A DNA stretch of 64,000 nt from Alkalihalophilus marmarensis DSM 21297 (GCF_000474275.2 NZ_ATAE01000056.1:1-64000); one strand, 5' to 3'; positions 21,450 through 30,942 are shown, counted from the first letter of the stretch. Notes: generated by a model from the letters alone, not told the origin. Program-made: numbers and translations.

Positions 21450-22496
21450 ATGAAATGGTGGATGATTATAGCGGTTGCAGCTACAATGTTTACAGTCGCA
21501 GGATGCAGCAATGATTCAACAGAAGAGAGTGAACCAACAAATACAGAACAAGATACAGAAACAATGGAGAAAGAGTCAGAAGAGAATGCAGCAGAATTAC
21601 CTTTTACTCATCCACTAACAGGAATGAAAAGCGAATATGAAGCAAAGAACCGCCCGGTCGCAGTCATGATTAATAATCACCCAGCAGCGAGACCTCAAAC
21701 CGGCCTCGTGGATGCGGATGTCGTGTATGAGGTGTTAGCTGAGGGTGAAATGACACGTTTTGTGGCCATTTTCCACAGCACGCTGCCAGAAGAAGTTGGA
21801 CCGGTCAGAAGTGCAAGAGAATATCATATTGAACTCGTTAATGGGTATGACGCAGCTTTTGTGACACACGGTTGGAGTCCAGGAGCAGAACAGCAGCTTC
21901 GGGCTGGCAGAACCGATTATTTAAGCGGGCTTCAATATGATGGGAGCTTGTTTCAGCGCTCAAGTGACCGCCGAGCCCCACATAATTCCTATATCACATT
22001 TGAAAACATAAAAAAGGGTATTGAGCAGGAAGGGTATGAGTGGGAAGCTGAAGTCACTCCGCTTACTTTTTATACAAATGATGATATACAGGTAGTAGGA
22101 AATGCGGCTTCTGAAGTTGTGATTAATTATCTAAATCGTAATGAGGTCACATACTCGTATGATGAGACAACAGGAATGTATCGCCGCTTTAACGGGGAGA
22201 TGCAGACTGTTGATTACAGAACGGACGAGCCTCTAGAAGCAGCAAATTTGTTTATCGTGGAAACAAGTCACCGGGTAGTCGATGATGCAGGCCGCAGGGA
22301 AATTAATGTTACCGAAGGCGGGCGAGGTCTTCTTATACAAAGCGGTATTGCGAATGAAGTGATGTGGAAAAACATTGACGGTAAGATACTTCCTGTTGAC
22401 GAGAATGGAAATGAAATGCCACTCAAGCCAGGCTTGACTTGGATTAATATTGTTCCCTCCTCACCAGGTATGGATGAGAGTGTAACCTATAATTAG
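21450..22496 (+). CDS. yerB: DUF3048 lipoprotein YerB
   Basis: A 348-residue exported lipoprotein. The signal peptide is residues 1-18 and the lipobox TVAGC has its lipidated cysteine near residue 19. A Glu/Thr-rich acidic linker (about 20-50) follows, then the DUF3048 domain with PVAVMINNHPAARPQTGL, EEVGPVRSAREYHIE and DRRAPHNSY. The role is unknown; it acts outside the membrane. It lies 54 bases after yerA, with an AAAGGG site 15 bases from ATG. Confidence 0.88.
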   Translation: MKWWMIIAVAATMFTVAGCSNDSTEESEPTNTEQDTETMEKESEENAAELPFTHPLTGMKSEYEAKNRPVAVMINNHPAARPQTGLVDADVVYEVLAEGEMTRFVAIFHSTLPEEVGPVRSAREYHIELVNGYDAAFVTHGWSPGAEQQLRAGRTDYLSGLQYDGSLFQRSSDRRAPHNSYITFENIKKGIEQEGYEWEAEVTPLTFYTNDDIQVVGNAASEVVINYLNRNEVTYSYDETTGMYRRFNGEMQTVDYRTDEPLEAANLFIVETSHRVVDDAGRREINVTEGGRGLLIQSGIANEVMWKNIDGKILPVDENGNEMPLKPGLTWINIVPSSPGMDESVTYN

Positions 22497-22514
22497 TGAA
22501 AGGTGTGTGGATCT

Positions 22515-22826
22515 ATGCAGATTGATAAATTGAGAGGTAGAGAATTAGATCAATTGTTCAATGCGATCTTGTCGCTTAAAGACCTTGATGAATGTTATGA
22601 GTTTTTTGATGATCTATGTACTATAAATGAAATTCAGTCACTTGCACAGCGTCTTGAAGTAGCACGTATGCTTAGAAATGGGTATACATATCACAAGATT
22701 GAGACGGAAACAGGTGCAAGTACGGCAACAATTTCGAGGGTGAAACGCTGTTTGAACTATGGAAATGACGGCTATAAAATGACCCTAGAGAGAATTAAAG
22801 AAGAAGAGCCGGTTGAGGAAAAATAA
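22515..22826 (+). CDS. yerC: TrpR-related DNA-binding protein YerC
   Basis: A 103-residue protein of the YerC/YecD family, related to the tryptophan repressor. The helix-turn-helix is visible in LRNGYTYHKIETETGASTAT (about 57-76), followed by ISRVKRCL. ATG at 22515, 9 bases after AAAGGTG, is preferred over an upstream TTG/GTG. It is followed by a perfect 15-bp terminator stem, closing the yerB-yerC unit. Target genes are unknown. Confidence 0.88.
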   Translation: MQIDKLRGRELDQLFNAILSLKDLDECYEFFDDLCTINEIQSLAQRLEVARMLRNGYTYHKIETETGASTATISRVKRCLNYGNDGYKMTLERIKEEEPVEEK

Positions 22827-22832
22827 GCAGTT

Positions 22833-22870
22833 AAGGCATGAGGTTTATCTATAAACCTCATGCCTTTTTA
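22833..22870 (+). terminator. yerC terminator
   Basis: A perfect 15-bp stem (22833-22847 with 22852-22866), loop TCTA, then T5. Confidence 0.92.
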
Positions 22871-22970
22871 CATTCTCAAGATGTTTACTTTTCCTTAATT
22901 ACGTGTATTACCTTATTAACAGATTGATTATGTTAAGACTAAATAGGAAACCAATTTGGAGGTATATACG

Positions 22971-23618
22971 ATGTTAACGAATGAGCAACTACAAACATTA
23001 GAAAATAAACTGCTTCAGATGAAAAAGGAAATAGAAGACCGAGTATCAGATGAGGCGAGCGAGGCAGACTTAGAAAACCAGGGGGAGGATACGGGAGAAT
23101 TATCCAACTACGACAACCACCCTGGTGATCTTGCAACCGAGCTGCATGATCGTGAATTAGAAGCAGCTCTTGATCAGCATTCCAAAGATGAACTAGAAGA
23201 AATTAATCAAGCCCTTGCTGCAATAGAAGATGGGACGTACGGAATTTGTGAAGTGTGTGGTGAGCCGATTCCTTTTGAGCGGCTAGAAGCTCTCCCGACA
23301 GCTAGACGCCGGATCGAGCATGCGGATGTGAATATAGAGGATGAAACAAGGAGACCGGTAGAGGAAGAAGTGATGAATCCAACGATCGCAGCTCGTGAAG
23401 AGGAAGAAAATGAATTGATTTATGATCGAGAGGACACGTGGAGAGATATTAGCGAGCATGGGACGAGTGAATCGCCCTCTGATCTAACGGATCCTGAAGA
23501 AGGTTATAATCCAGAGCCGACAGAAGAGGAGCCGATGACGGAGCTAGACCAACAAAAAGTAGCTGATATTAAAGGAAATGACTCTGGCCGTACGTCAGAT
23601 CGAAAAGAGCATAGGTAA
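22971..23618 (+). CDS. TraR/DksA-type zinc-finger protein (YteA family)
   Basis: A 215-residue acidic protein. An N-terminal coiled-coil (about 3-75) contains DNHPGDLATELHDRE. A DksA-like finger, GTYGICEVCGEPIPFERLEA, follows at about 88-107. Only the first CxxC pair is present; where a classical finger has the second pair the sequence reads PTARRRIEHA. This half-finger is common in the YteA/YocK branch. The ATG follows TTGGAGG. Family members are general stress or sporulation linked; the function here is unknown. The C-terminal ~90 residues are low-complexity and acidic. Confidence 0.8.
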   Translation: MLTNEQLQTLENKLLQMKKEIEDRVSDEASEADLENQGEDTGELSNYDNHPGDLATELHDRELEAALDQHSKDELEEINQALAAIEDGTYGICEVCGEPIPFERLEALPTARRRIEHADVNIEDETRRPVEEEVMNPTIAAREEEENELIYDREDTWRDISEHGTSESPSDLTDPEEGYNPEPTEEEPMTELDQQKVADIKGNDSGRTSDRKEHR

Positions 23619-23781
23619 GAAGAGGAGAGTAACTTAGAATTCCTCTTTAACAGAGAGATACATGAGAAATCATGTGTCTTTTTGTATGGCGGCAATCTTC
23701 TTGTCTATTTTCCTCCCAAATCCCGTGCATCTGGCGCTGTTTCATACTACAATAGTAAAAATGTCTGAAGGAGTGACGAGA

Positions 23782-25515
23782 TTGGAGAAGGAGCAATTAC
23801 AACGAAGAATAGCAGCCGCATCTAAACGAGAAAAGGCAGAATTGGTATTAAAGAACGCCACAGTGGTGGATGTATTTAATGTAACCACATATAAAGCAGA
23901 TGTTGCGATAAGTGACGGAATGATTGTTGGTTGCGGGGATTATAAAGGCGAGATTGAGATTGATATGAGTGGAAAGTTCATTTCTCCATCCTTTATTGAT
24001 GGTCATGTTCATATTGAATCGGCGATGGTACCTCCAGAAGAATTCGCTAAGGTCGTTCTTCCACACGGGGTAACGACGGTGATCGCTGACCCGCATGAAA
24101 TAGCCAACGTAGGCGGACTTGAAGCTGTTTTATATATGATTGAAGCGTCGAAATACCTTCCGCTTGAGGTGAAGATCATGGCACCTTCTTCTGTTCCTGC
24201 CACACCATTTGAACATAACGGAGCTTCTTTATCAGCAGAAGAAGCAGGGAGTCTTATGAAGGAAAAAGGTGCGTATGGATTAGCTGAGGTGATGGATTAT
24301 CCTGCGGTGTTAAATGGAGACGAAGAGATGGTCACGAAGCTGCTTGCTGCACATCAAGAAAATAGAATCATTGATGGTCATGCAGCCGGACTTGATGAAA
24401 CAGCGCTGAACACTTATTTAACTGCAGGGATTAGAAATGACCATGAAGCAGTGCGTGCGAGTGAAGCAGCAATGAGAACAGCTCGCGGGATGTATGTGCT
24501 GATGCGGGAAGGAACAGCGGCTAAAGATATGGAAGCGTTAATTGGAACCGTCACACCGTATAATGCTAGAAGGTACGTGTTTGCTACAGATGACAAGCAT
24601 TTAGATGAATTAATAGAAGAAGGAAGTATTGATGCCAGTGTGCGTAAAGCAATCAAGTTAGGGATGGATCCTGTACAAGCGGTTCAACTTGCGAGTTTAA
24701 ATGCGGCTGAATGCTTTGGGTTGAAAGATAAGGGAGCGATTGCACCAGGCTATCAAGCTGATTTTCTTGTGCTAAATGATTTAGAGAAGGTGGAAGTTGA
24801 AGCTGTATACGTTGCGGGGGAGAAGGTCGTTGAAGGCAACAAATTTGTCACTGAACTGAGAGTCGAAATTGAGCCGCCTTCTTATTTATTAGACAGCGTC
24901 CGTATGAAAGAGTGGGATGTGGCCTCATTTAAGCTTCCACTTGCATCAAATAAAGCGAAAGTCATTGGTGTGAAGTTAGGCTCGATTGTGACAGAAGCAT
25001 TGGTTGAAGAGGTGAAGATATCAGATGGAGAATTCATACCATCTGTTGAACAGAACCAATTAAAACTTGTCGTTGCGGAACGTCATCATGAGCTTGGCCA
25101 TGTTGGGGTCGGAATTGTAAAGGGGATTCCTTTGAAAAAAGGAGCCATTGCTACCACTGTGTCCCATGATTCTCACAATATTATTGCTTTGGGTACAGAT
25201 GATGAGAGTATTGCTGCTGCGATTAAGGAGCTAGAGCGTATAAAGGGAGGGATGGTTGTAGCAGATCATCAAGACATTCTCGCAAGCTTACCCCTTCAAA
25301 TTGGCGGCTTAATGTCATCTGAGCCTTATAAGATGGTGAACCGCCAGATTAAAGAAATTGATGAAGCATTGAAGAAGTTAGGTTATGAACAGGATAAGAA
25401 CCCGTTTTTGACCTTATCTTTTCTAGCGCTCCCAGTTATTCCTGCACTTAAGCTAACAGATACCGGATTATTTGATGTCTCGCAATTTGCTCATGTAAAA
25501 ATAGAAGCTGAATAA
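23782..25515 (+). CDS. adeC: Adenine deaminase
   Basis: Hydrolyses adenine to hypoxanthine and ammonia for purine salvage. The metal-site motif is FIDGHVHIES (His75 and His77). HGVTTVIADPHEIANVGG, IIDGHAAGL and GIRNDHEA are all intact. TTG at 23782 is chosen: GAAGGAG lies 8 bases upstream, and it gives 577 residues, the length I recall for B. subtilis AdeC. Upstream in-frame ATGs have no ribosome binding site. An imperfect terminator follows. Confidence 0.92.
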   Translation: MEKEQLQRRIAAASKREKAELVLKNATVVDVFNVTTYKADVAISDGMIVGCGDYKGEIEIDMSGKFISPSFIDGHVHIESAMVPPEEFAKVVLPHGVTTVIADPHEIANVGGLEAVLYMIEASKYLPLEVKIMAPSSVPATPFEHNGASLSAEEAGSLMKEKGAYGLAEVMDYPAVLNGDEEMVTKLLAAHQENRIIDGHAAGLDETALNTYLTAGIRNDHEAVRASEAAMRTARGMYVLMREGTAAKDMEALIGTVTPYNARRYVFATDDKHLDELIEEGSIDASVRKAIKLGMDPVQAVQLASLNAAECFGLKDKGAIAPGYQADFLVLNDLEKVEVEAVYVAGEKVVEGNKFVTELRVEIEPPSYLLDSVRMKEWDVASFKLPLASNKAKVIGVKLGSIVTEALVEEVKISDGEFIPSVEQNQLKLVVAERHHELGHVGVGIVKGIPLKKGAIATTVSHDSHNIIALGTDDESIAAAIKELERIKGGMVVADHQDILASLPLQIGGLMSSEPYKMVNRQIKEIDEALKKLGYEQDKNPFLTLSFLALPVIPALKLTDTGLFDVSQFAHVKIEAE

Positions 25516-25518
25516 GAA

Positions 25519-25556
25519 AAACAGGCTGCGGACGAATCGCAGCCTGTGTTTCTATT
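25519..25556 (+). terminator. adeC terminator
   Basis: ACAGGCTGCG pairs with CGCAGCCTGT around GACGAAT (25521-25547). The T tract is short and broken (GTTTCT). Confidence 0.65.
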
Positions 25557-25571
25557 GTACGTTTTCTACTT

Positions 25572-25727
25572 CTACTGTTCGGGAGATTTTAGCTGACGAT
25601 CAGCTTCCATAGAAGGAGCAGTATGACTCTCCTTCTGCAATGAGAGAATGTAGTTGTACACTTTAATCATCTGCTCATCGATTAAGTGATATAACATCAT
25701 ATGAATCTCTTCTTTTGTAAGGGACAT
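25572..25727 (-). CDS. Small hypothetical protein, 51 aa
   Basis: A short minus-strand gene. The ATG at 25725-25727 is preceded by AAAGGG with 7-base spacing. The predicted product starts MSLTKEEIHMMLYHLIDEQM and is helical and amphipathic for about 35 residues, with a polar tail. No signal or membrane segment. It lies between adeC (convergent) and the PucR regulator gene (same strand, 74 bases upstream). Product not recognised. Confidence 0.6.
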   Translation of the reverse strand: MSLTKEEIHMMLYHLIDEQMIKVYNYILSLQKESHTAPSMEADRQLKSPEQ

Positions 25728-25801
25728 ATCCTCACCCTTTCTGATTGTATATCACCCTTCCTCCTTAATCTCCTTTACCCGATGAGGTTGAAAATAATCA
25801 C

Positions 25802-27658
25802 TTACATCCTAGTAATTTCAACTGCACCCTTTTGCAGGTATTGATATAAATTCAACGCCATGTGCACATCAAGAAATTGGCGGCTGTCTTGAAAATCTAC
25901 TTCTAAAATCGTTTCTACACGTTTAAGTCGATAGGCTAAGGTGTTCAAATGAATATGCATCGCTTCGGCTGTCTTTTTTACATTTTGATTGTGATCAAGG
26001 TAGAGTATAAGAGTTTCTAGCAACTCAGTTTTTTTAGATCGTTCATACTGAAGAAGCGGGCCTAGTGTCTCTTCTACAAAATCAGTTAACTCTTCTTTTG
26101 TGTTTTGCAAGAGAAGCCTCTGAACGCCTAAGTCATGATATCTTAACTCATCAATCTGCAAATCGTAGCTGCGCAAAAATTGGATGCATTTCGAAGCCTC
26201 GTGGAATGACTTTTTCAGTTGGGTTAAATGGGTGTAGCTTCTGCCGATCCCGCATTGAATGTCAGTCTTCCATTCTTTCAGCTGTATTTGTTGTTTTATG
26301 TACGACAATAGTTCGTTTAATTGATATTCCCTCGTCTCTCTGGCAGATGGATGTTCAAAAGAGATTGCGACAAGGATTTGCTCATTTTTAGCAACGGCTA
26401 CCCCGCTGTGCAGATGCTCATCAATATATTTTTGAATGAGGACAACCATCTGTCTTTGCAAGTGATTATCGTATTGATTGGTCACATCAAATTCTCTAAA
26501 ACGAAGCATAAATGAAGTGAAATGCCCTTTCTCAGAAAGGTTAAGATGCTTCGCCCTCTCAAAGAAAGCGCGGTCCACATTTCCGGAGAGTAATTCTTCG
26601 ATAAATTCGCCTTTAAGCGTTTGTTCTGTATCAAAGGCAGCTTGGTTCTTAAGAATCTCTAAAGATATAACAGCGCATGCATGACCTAGAGCTGCCAAAA
26701 TCATCTCGCTGATCTCACCATCTGCAAGCAGCGCAAGTACTCCTAAATTCCCTTCTGCCGATCCAATAGGAAGTAACACTACAGAGACGTCGCCTAATTG
26801 TTTACAAGTGAGTTTGATAGGGCTAATAGGATTCGTTTCATTTGCAGCTTCTTCTAATGAGTTTAGGAGCGTTTGCGTTTCGGCCGGTGTAAATGGCGAA
26901 TCTATAGTACTTGCCATCACATGGCCAAGCTCACTTATTAAAATGGCATGATAACCAATATTTTGATAGATATAATGCATGATTGAGCTGAGCCCTTCAC
27001 CATGTAACACAAGGTCGGTTAAATTGGAGTGGATATCAATAGACCGTTTTAATAGAGCATTTTGTTCTACCATCTTCTCATTTAAGTGCTGCATCTCATT
27101 CAGGTGTTCTTCTTTTGCTTTGTAGAGATTTGCTTTTTCTAATGCAACGGCTGCTTGGTGGGCGATTGCTTCGACAAGGTTAATGTCTTCCTGTGTAAAT
27201 TCTTTATTAGAGTAAAAACAGTCAAGGGTAATCACACCGATAGACTTACCATCGCGGATAATTGGAGCACATATGGCAGCAGAAGGGTAGTGAGGGATCG
27301 CTTTTTCAAGTTCTATGAAACTGGTTTTATTCATCGAAGAGGTTGTTTTCTTTATTAACTCCTGTGTTGGAAATACTAAGCAGTTCTTAGCCAAAAAAGC
27401 GAGGCCTGTCATAGATTCTCCAGGTGCAAGACGGACGTTATCAATATTATGCAAGCGAAACCCTTGTGATGATTTGGGCAGAAGAACATTCTCTTTTTCA
27501 TCATATAAAAAGAGCACGCCGCCGTCAGCCGCATCAATCGCATTAATGGTTTCTCTCATTATCGAATCTATTGTGTGATCGATATCAACAGATGAATTCA
27601 GGACGTTTGATACATCCATTAAAAGCTTAAGCTGTTTTCGATTTAATGTGTCTTCCAT
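25802..27658 (-). CDS. GAF-domain PucR/CdaR-type transcriptional regulator
   Basis: A 618-residue regulator. It has an N-terminal GAF domain (about 10-175), a coiled linker (about 175-215), a GAF/CdaR-like middle region (about 215-340) and a GGDEF-like CdaR segment (about 365-490). The C-terminal PucR HTH is seen in VKKTAEAMHIHLNTLAYRLK (about 565-584). It is divergent from the AbgT transporter and M20 hydrolase genes, so it probably senses their substrate and activates them. The inducer is unknown. Confidence 0.85.
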   Translation of the reverse strand: MEDTLNRKQLKLLMDVSNVLNSSVDIDHTIDSIMRETINAIDAADGGVLFLYDEKENVLLPKSSQGFRLHNIDNVRLAPGESMTGLAFLAKNCLVFPTQELIKKTTSSMNKTSFIELEKAIPHYPSAAICAPIIRDGKSIGVITLDCFYSNKEFTQEDINLVEAIAHQAAVALEKANLYKAKEEHLNEMQHLNEKMVEQNALLKRSIDIHSNLTDLVLHGEGLSSIMHYIYQNIGYHAILISELGHVMASTIDSPFTPAETQTLLNSLEEAANETNPISPIKLTCKQLGDVSVVLLPIGSAEGNLGVLALLADGEISEMILAALGHACAVISLEILKNQAAFDTEQTLKGEFIEELLSGNVDRAFFERAKHLNLSEKGHFTSFMLRFREFDVTNQYDNHLQRQMVVLIQKYIDEHLHSGVAVAKNEQILVAISFEHPSARETREYQLNELLSYIKQQIQLKEWKTDIQCGIGRSYTHLTQLKKSFHEASKCIQFLRSYDLQIDELRYHDLGVQRLLLQNTKEELTDFVEETLGPLLQYERSKKTELLETLILYLDHNQNVKKTAEAMHIHLNTLAYRLKRVETILEVDFQDSRQFLDVHMALNLYQYLQKGAVEITRM

Positions 27659-27963
27659 TGCTCGTCCACCTCTAGTTGTCTAATCTTCAGTCTTTTATTA
27701 ATTTACAGAATCATTATACTATTCATTGTACTATGTATTTGAAGGTAAAGGTATGTGTCAGTTAATAAAAAATGAATTCATATATTATCGATTTAAACAA
27801 AAAAATGAATTAGATCGTTTGTCTTTCTTGCAGTAATGCGGTGAATTAGATAAAAATGTTGTGATATTTCTAAATAAGTAGCATGGATTTTGTTACATTA
27901 ACAGACTAAATCTATGTATAATCATAACTATCAAAATTATCTGATAATAAAAAGGGGGAGAAA
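27659..27963. promoter_or_regulatory. Divergent control region, regulator/abgT
   Basis: A 305-base AT-rich spacer. A plausible sigma-A promoter for abgT is TTACAT (27893-27898), 18 bases, TATAAT (27917-27922). TGAATT(A/C) recurs at 27773, 27806 and 27842 (spacings 33 and 36). These could be PucR-regulator sites, but AT-rich chance repeats are not excluded. Confidence 0.45.
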
Positions 27964-29502
27964 ATGATGCAGCCGAATACACAACAAGACGTCACAACAG
28001 AAAAGAGATCTGGATTGTTTACGATGTTTCTTAACATGATTGAAAAAGTAGGGAACAAGCTTCCAGATCCTGTAACGCTTTTCATCATTTTTGCTGTGCT
28101 AGTCATTATCGCTTCGCATTTTGCTGCCATGGCAGGAGTGAGCGTGATTAACCCGGCAACGGATGAAACGGTTGAAGCGATCAGTCTTCTCACGCGTGAT
28201 GGAATTCAAATGATCATGACACAAATGGTCACAAACTTTGCTCAATTCCCGCCGCTTGGCCTGGTGCTCGTAACAATGATCGGCGTTGGCGTAGCTGAGG
28301 GAGTAGGACTTATATCTGCTTTATTAAAGAAAGTGGTACTGGGTTCACCGAAAGTTCTTATTACTGTATCAATTGTATTTGCTGGTATTTTAGCGAATAT
28401 GGCTGGAGACGCAGGCTTTATCGTCCTGCCGCCGATCGCAGCGCTTGTCTTTATGAGTGTAGGACGCCATCCAATTGCAGGGATGGTAGCGGCATATGCT
28501 GCGGTTGCAGGGGGCTTTAGTGCTAACCTTATTGTAAATATGCTTGATGCTCTTCTTGCTGGATTTACGCAAGAGGCAGGCCAGATTATTGATTCTGAAT
28601 TCATTGCCAATCCAGCAATGAACTATTATTTCTTAGCAGGTTCGGCATTTATTATTGTTCCTCTCGCTGTTTGGATCACAGATAAGATCGTTGAACCGCG
28701 TTTAGGTACATACACAGGACCACAGATGAAACTAGAGAAGCTCACAGCACTTGAGAATAAAGGATTAAAGTGGGCAGGGGTGACAACACTAGCGTACCTT
28801 GCTGTCATTGCTTTGATGATTGTTCCTGAGAGCGGCGTTCTTCGTGCAGATGATGGAGGAATTGTTATTTCACCGTTCATGAGCTCGCTAGTACCAATTA
28901 TTATGGGACTATTTCTATTCCCTGCGTTGACGTATGGTTTTATCACAAAAACTGTGCGTTCTGACAAAGATGTCGCAGATACGATGGCGAAATCTATGGG
29001 AACGATGGGGATGTACATTATCCTGGCATTCTTCGCGGCTCAATTTATCTCGTATTTTAACTGGAGTAATTTAGGGATTATCTTAGCGATTTCAGGAGCC
29101 GATCTCTTGAAAAGCTTGAATTTTACAGGTCTGCCATTGTTAATCGGCTTTATCATCATTAGCGCTGGATTGAATTTATTTATTGGAAGCTCTTCGGCAA
29201 AATGGGCGATTTTAGGACCGGTATTTGTTCCGATGTTTATGCTGCTTGGCTATGATCCGGCATTCACGCAGCTGGCTTATCGAATTGGCGATTCGATTAC
29301 AAACCCGATTACACCAATGTTTGCATATTTTGCAATCTTGCTCGCGTTAGCTCGCCGTTATGATAAGAATCTTGGTCTTGGATCGTTAATTGCGGTTATG
29401 CTCCCATATAGCATTTTCTTTGGGATCGCATGGATTGTTTTCTTTATCATTTGGTATTTCATTGGTCTGCCGCTTGGCCCAGGAAGTAATATTTTCTTAT
29501 AA
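27964..29502 (+). CDS. AbgT-family transporter
   Basis: A 512-residue, roughly 12-helix transporter of the AbgT family (p-aminobenzoyl-glutamate transporter type). Residues about 22-40 contain VGNKLPDPVTLFIIFAVLV, a typical opening. GLNLFIGSSSAKWAILGPVF (about 400) and the NPITPMFAYF segment are conserved AbgT motifs. Characterised members import p-aminobenzoyl-glutamate or export sulfonamides. The substrate here is probably what the neighbouring amidohydrolase cleaves. Starts at 27964 and 27967 are both possible after GGGGGAG. Confidence 0.88.
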   Translation: MMQPNTQQDVTTEKRSGLFTMFLNMIEKVGNKLPDPVTLFIIFAVLVIIASHFAAMAGVSVINPATDETVEAISLLTRDGIQMIMTQMVTNFAQFPPLGLVLVTMIGVGVAEGVGLISALLKKVVLGSPKVLITVSIVFAGILANMAGDAGFIVLPPIAALVFMSVGRHPIAGMVAAYAAVAGGFSANLIVNMLDALLAGFTQEAGQIIDSEFIANPAMNYYFLAGSAFIIVPLAVWITDKIVEPRLGTYTGPQMKLEKLTALENKGLKWAGVTTLAYLAVIALMIVPESGVLRADDGGIVISPFMSSLVPIIMGLFLFPALTYGFITKTVRSDKDVADTMAKSMGTMGMYIILAFFAAQFISYFNWSNLGIILAISGADLLKSLNFTGLPLLIGFIIISAGLNLFIGSSSAKWAILGPVFVPMFMLLGYDPAFTQLAYRIGDSITNPITPMFAYFAILLALARRYDKNLGLGSLIAVMLPYSIFFGIAWIVFFIIWYFIGLPLGPGSNIFL

Positions 29503-29520
29503 GATAGGAGTGTACGTGTT

Positions 29521-30816
29521 ATGCAAACGATTTTTACAGATGAGCGCTTACTTGAAGGGGTCAATCAATGTGCAGAATATCCACATATTGACCCTGCCAC
29601 ACTTGCTAACCGAATCTTAGAGCTTGCTGCATTTGGCAAGACGGCTGACGGCGGTGTCACTCGTTTCGTTTATACGGAAGAAGAGAAGCAGGCTAAGAAT
29701 TTATTTGTCAGCTGGATAAAGGAAGCAGGGCTTGAGGTAAGAGAAGATGGATTTGGGAATCTATTTGCAAAATATACAGGAGAGGACCCTGATCTGCCGG
29801 CAGTGATGACGGGATCTCACTTAGACAGCGTTCCTAACGGTGGTTATTTTGACGGACCACTTGGCTGCGTCAGCTCTTTTATGGCGATTGAGGCTCTTAT
29901 GAAAGAAGGGAAGCGCCCTAAACGTTCGATTGAATTCGTGATTTTTGTTAATGAAGAAGGATCAAGGTTCAATAATGGGATCTTTGGCAGCCAGGCGTTG
30001 ATGGGCGAAATCACAAAAAAAGAGCTTAACACTTACCGTGATAAAGAAGGCGTGAGTATTGCTGAAGCAATGAAGGAACAAGGATATGATCCTGAGATTG
30101 CCTTAGCTGGTAAATGTGAGAAGAGTGACATTCATGCGTTTTTAGAGCTGCATATTGAACAAGGAAAGCAGCTTGAATTAAACAATGAAAAGATTGGAAT
30201 CGTGAGTGGTATTGCAGGACCGACTTGGCAATCATTTACGTTCCTTGGAGAAACAGATCATGCAGGGAATACTCCAATGCATCTGCGAAAAGATACGTTA
30301 TGTGCGGCAGCTGAATTTATGCTAGAAGTAGAGAAACTTCCAAGACAAATAAATGAAACGGCTGTTGCGACTGTAGGAAAGATTGATGTCTCGCCAAACG
30401 GAGCAAACGTTATCTCTGGTAAAACGAATATCATCGTAGATGTAAGAGATATTGATAAGGAAAGTTTAGTTGAGCTGAATAAGAGAATTGTCTCGAGAGC
30501 GAGTGAAATAGCAGAGCGTAGAGGCATTCAAGTAGAGCATGAGGAATTAACGAAAATTGATCCAGTTGTTGTTCCCGAGTCCATTCAAGAATCAATTAAA
30601 GCATCTTGTGAGCGGCATCAGCTGGCTTATCGTTCGCTTGTCAGCGGAGCAGGACATGATGCGATGATTATGGGCAAATACGTACCATCAGCCATGGTGT
30701 TTGTACCAAGTGTAAACGGTAAAAGCCATTCACCTGAAGAGTTTACGCATTTAGCTGATTGTGTAGACGGTGTAGCAGTGATGAAAGATGTATTGTGGGA
30801 TTTAGCAAACGAGTAA
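29521..30816 (+). CDS. M20-family amidohydrolase (allantoate amidohydrolase / N-carbamoyl-L-amino acid hydrolase type)
   Basis: A 431-residue zinc- or manganese-dependent hydrolase. Metal ligands appear in GSHLDSVPNGGYFDGPLG (about 99-116), VNEEGSRF, LELHIEQG and, at the C-terminal side, GAGHDAMI. These proteins cleave allantoate, N-carbamoyl amino acids or similar amides. It lies 18 bases after abgT, behind GATAGGAGTG, and is surely co-transcribed. With AbgT and the PucR regulator it forms an uptake-plus-hydrolysis unit. The natural substrate cannot be read from sequence. Confidence 0.85.
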   Translation: MQTIFTDERLLEGVNQCAEYPHIDPATLANRILELAAFGKTADGGVTRFVYTEEEKQAKNLFVSWIKEAGLEVREDGFGNLFAKYTGEDPDLPAVMTGSHLDSVPNGGYFDGPLGCVSSFMAIEALMKEGKRPKRSIEFVIFVNEEGSRFNNGIFGSQALMGEITKKELNTYRDKEGVSIAEAMKEQGYDPEIALAGKCEKSDIHAFLELHIEQGKQLELNNEKIGIVSGIAGPTWQSFTFLGETDHAGNTPMHLRKDTLCAAAEFMLEVEKLPRQINETAVATVGKIDVSPNGANVISGKTNIIVDVRDIDKESLVELNKRIVSRASEIAERRGIQVEHEELTKIDPVVVPESIQESIKASCERHQLAYRSLVSGAGHDAMIMGKYVPSAMVFVPSVNGKSHSPEEFTHLADCVDGVAVMKDVLWDLANE

Positions 30817-30898
30817 AGAGATAGAATTGATTAGAAAGAAATGGGGCAGGCAGGAACGAAACGGGTTAGGTTTTGAGAGGGAAAGTATGAACAGCATA

Positions 30899-30942
30899 GA
30901 ATAAGCGTACAAATTAGCAGGGTTTGTACGCTTATTTTTTTG
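30899..30942 (+). terminator. Terminator of the abgT-hydrolase unit
   Basis: AATAAGCGTACAAA pairs with TTTGTACGCTTATT, followed by T residues. The ~80 bases before it hold no gene. Confidence 0.88.

Noticed and set aside
23662-23781. An N-terminal extension of adeC that looks like a signal peptide.
   Set aside because: No ribosome binding site at its start; the TTG at 23782 has GAAGGAG in place and gives the usual 577 residues.
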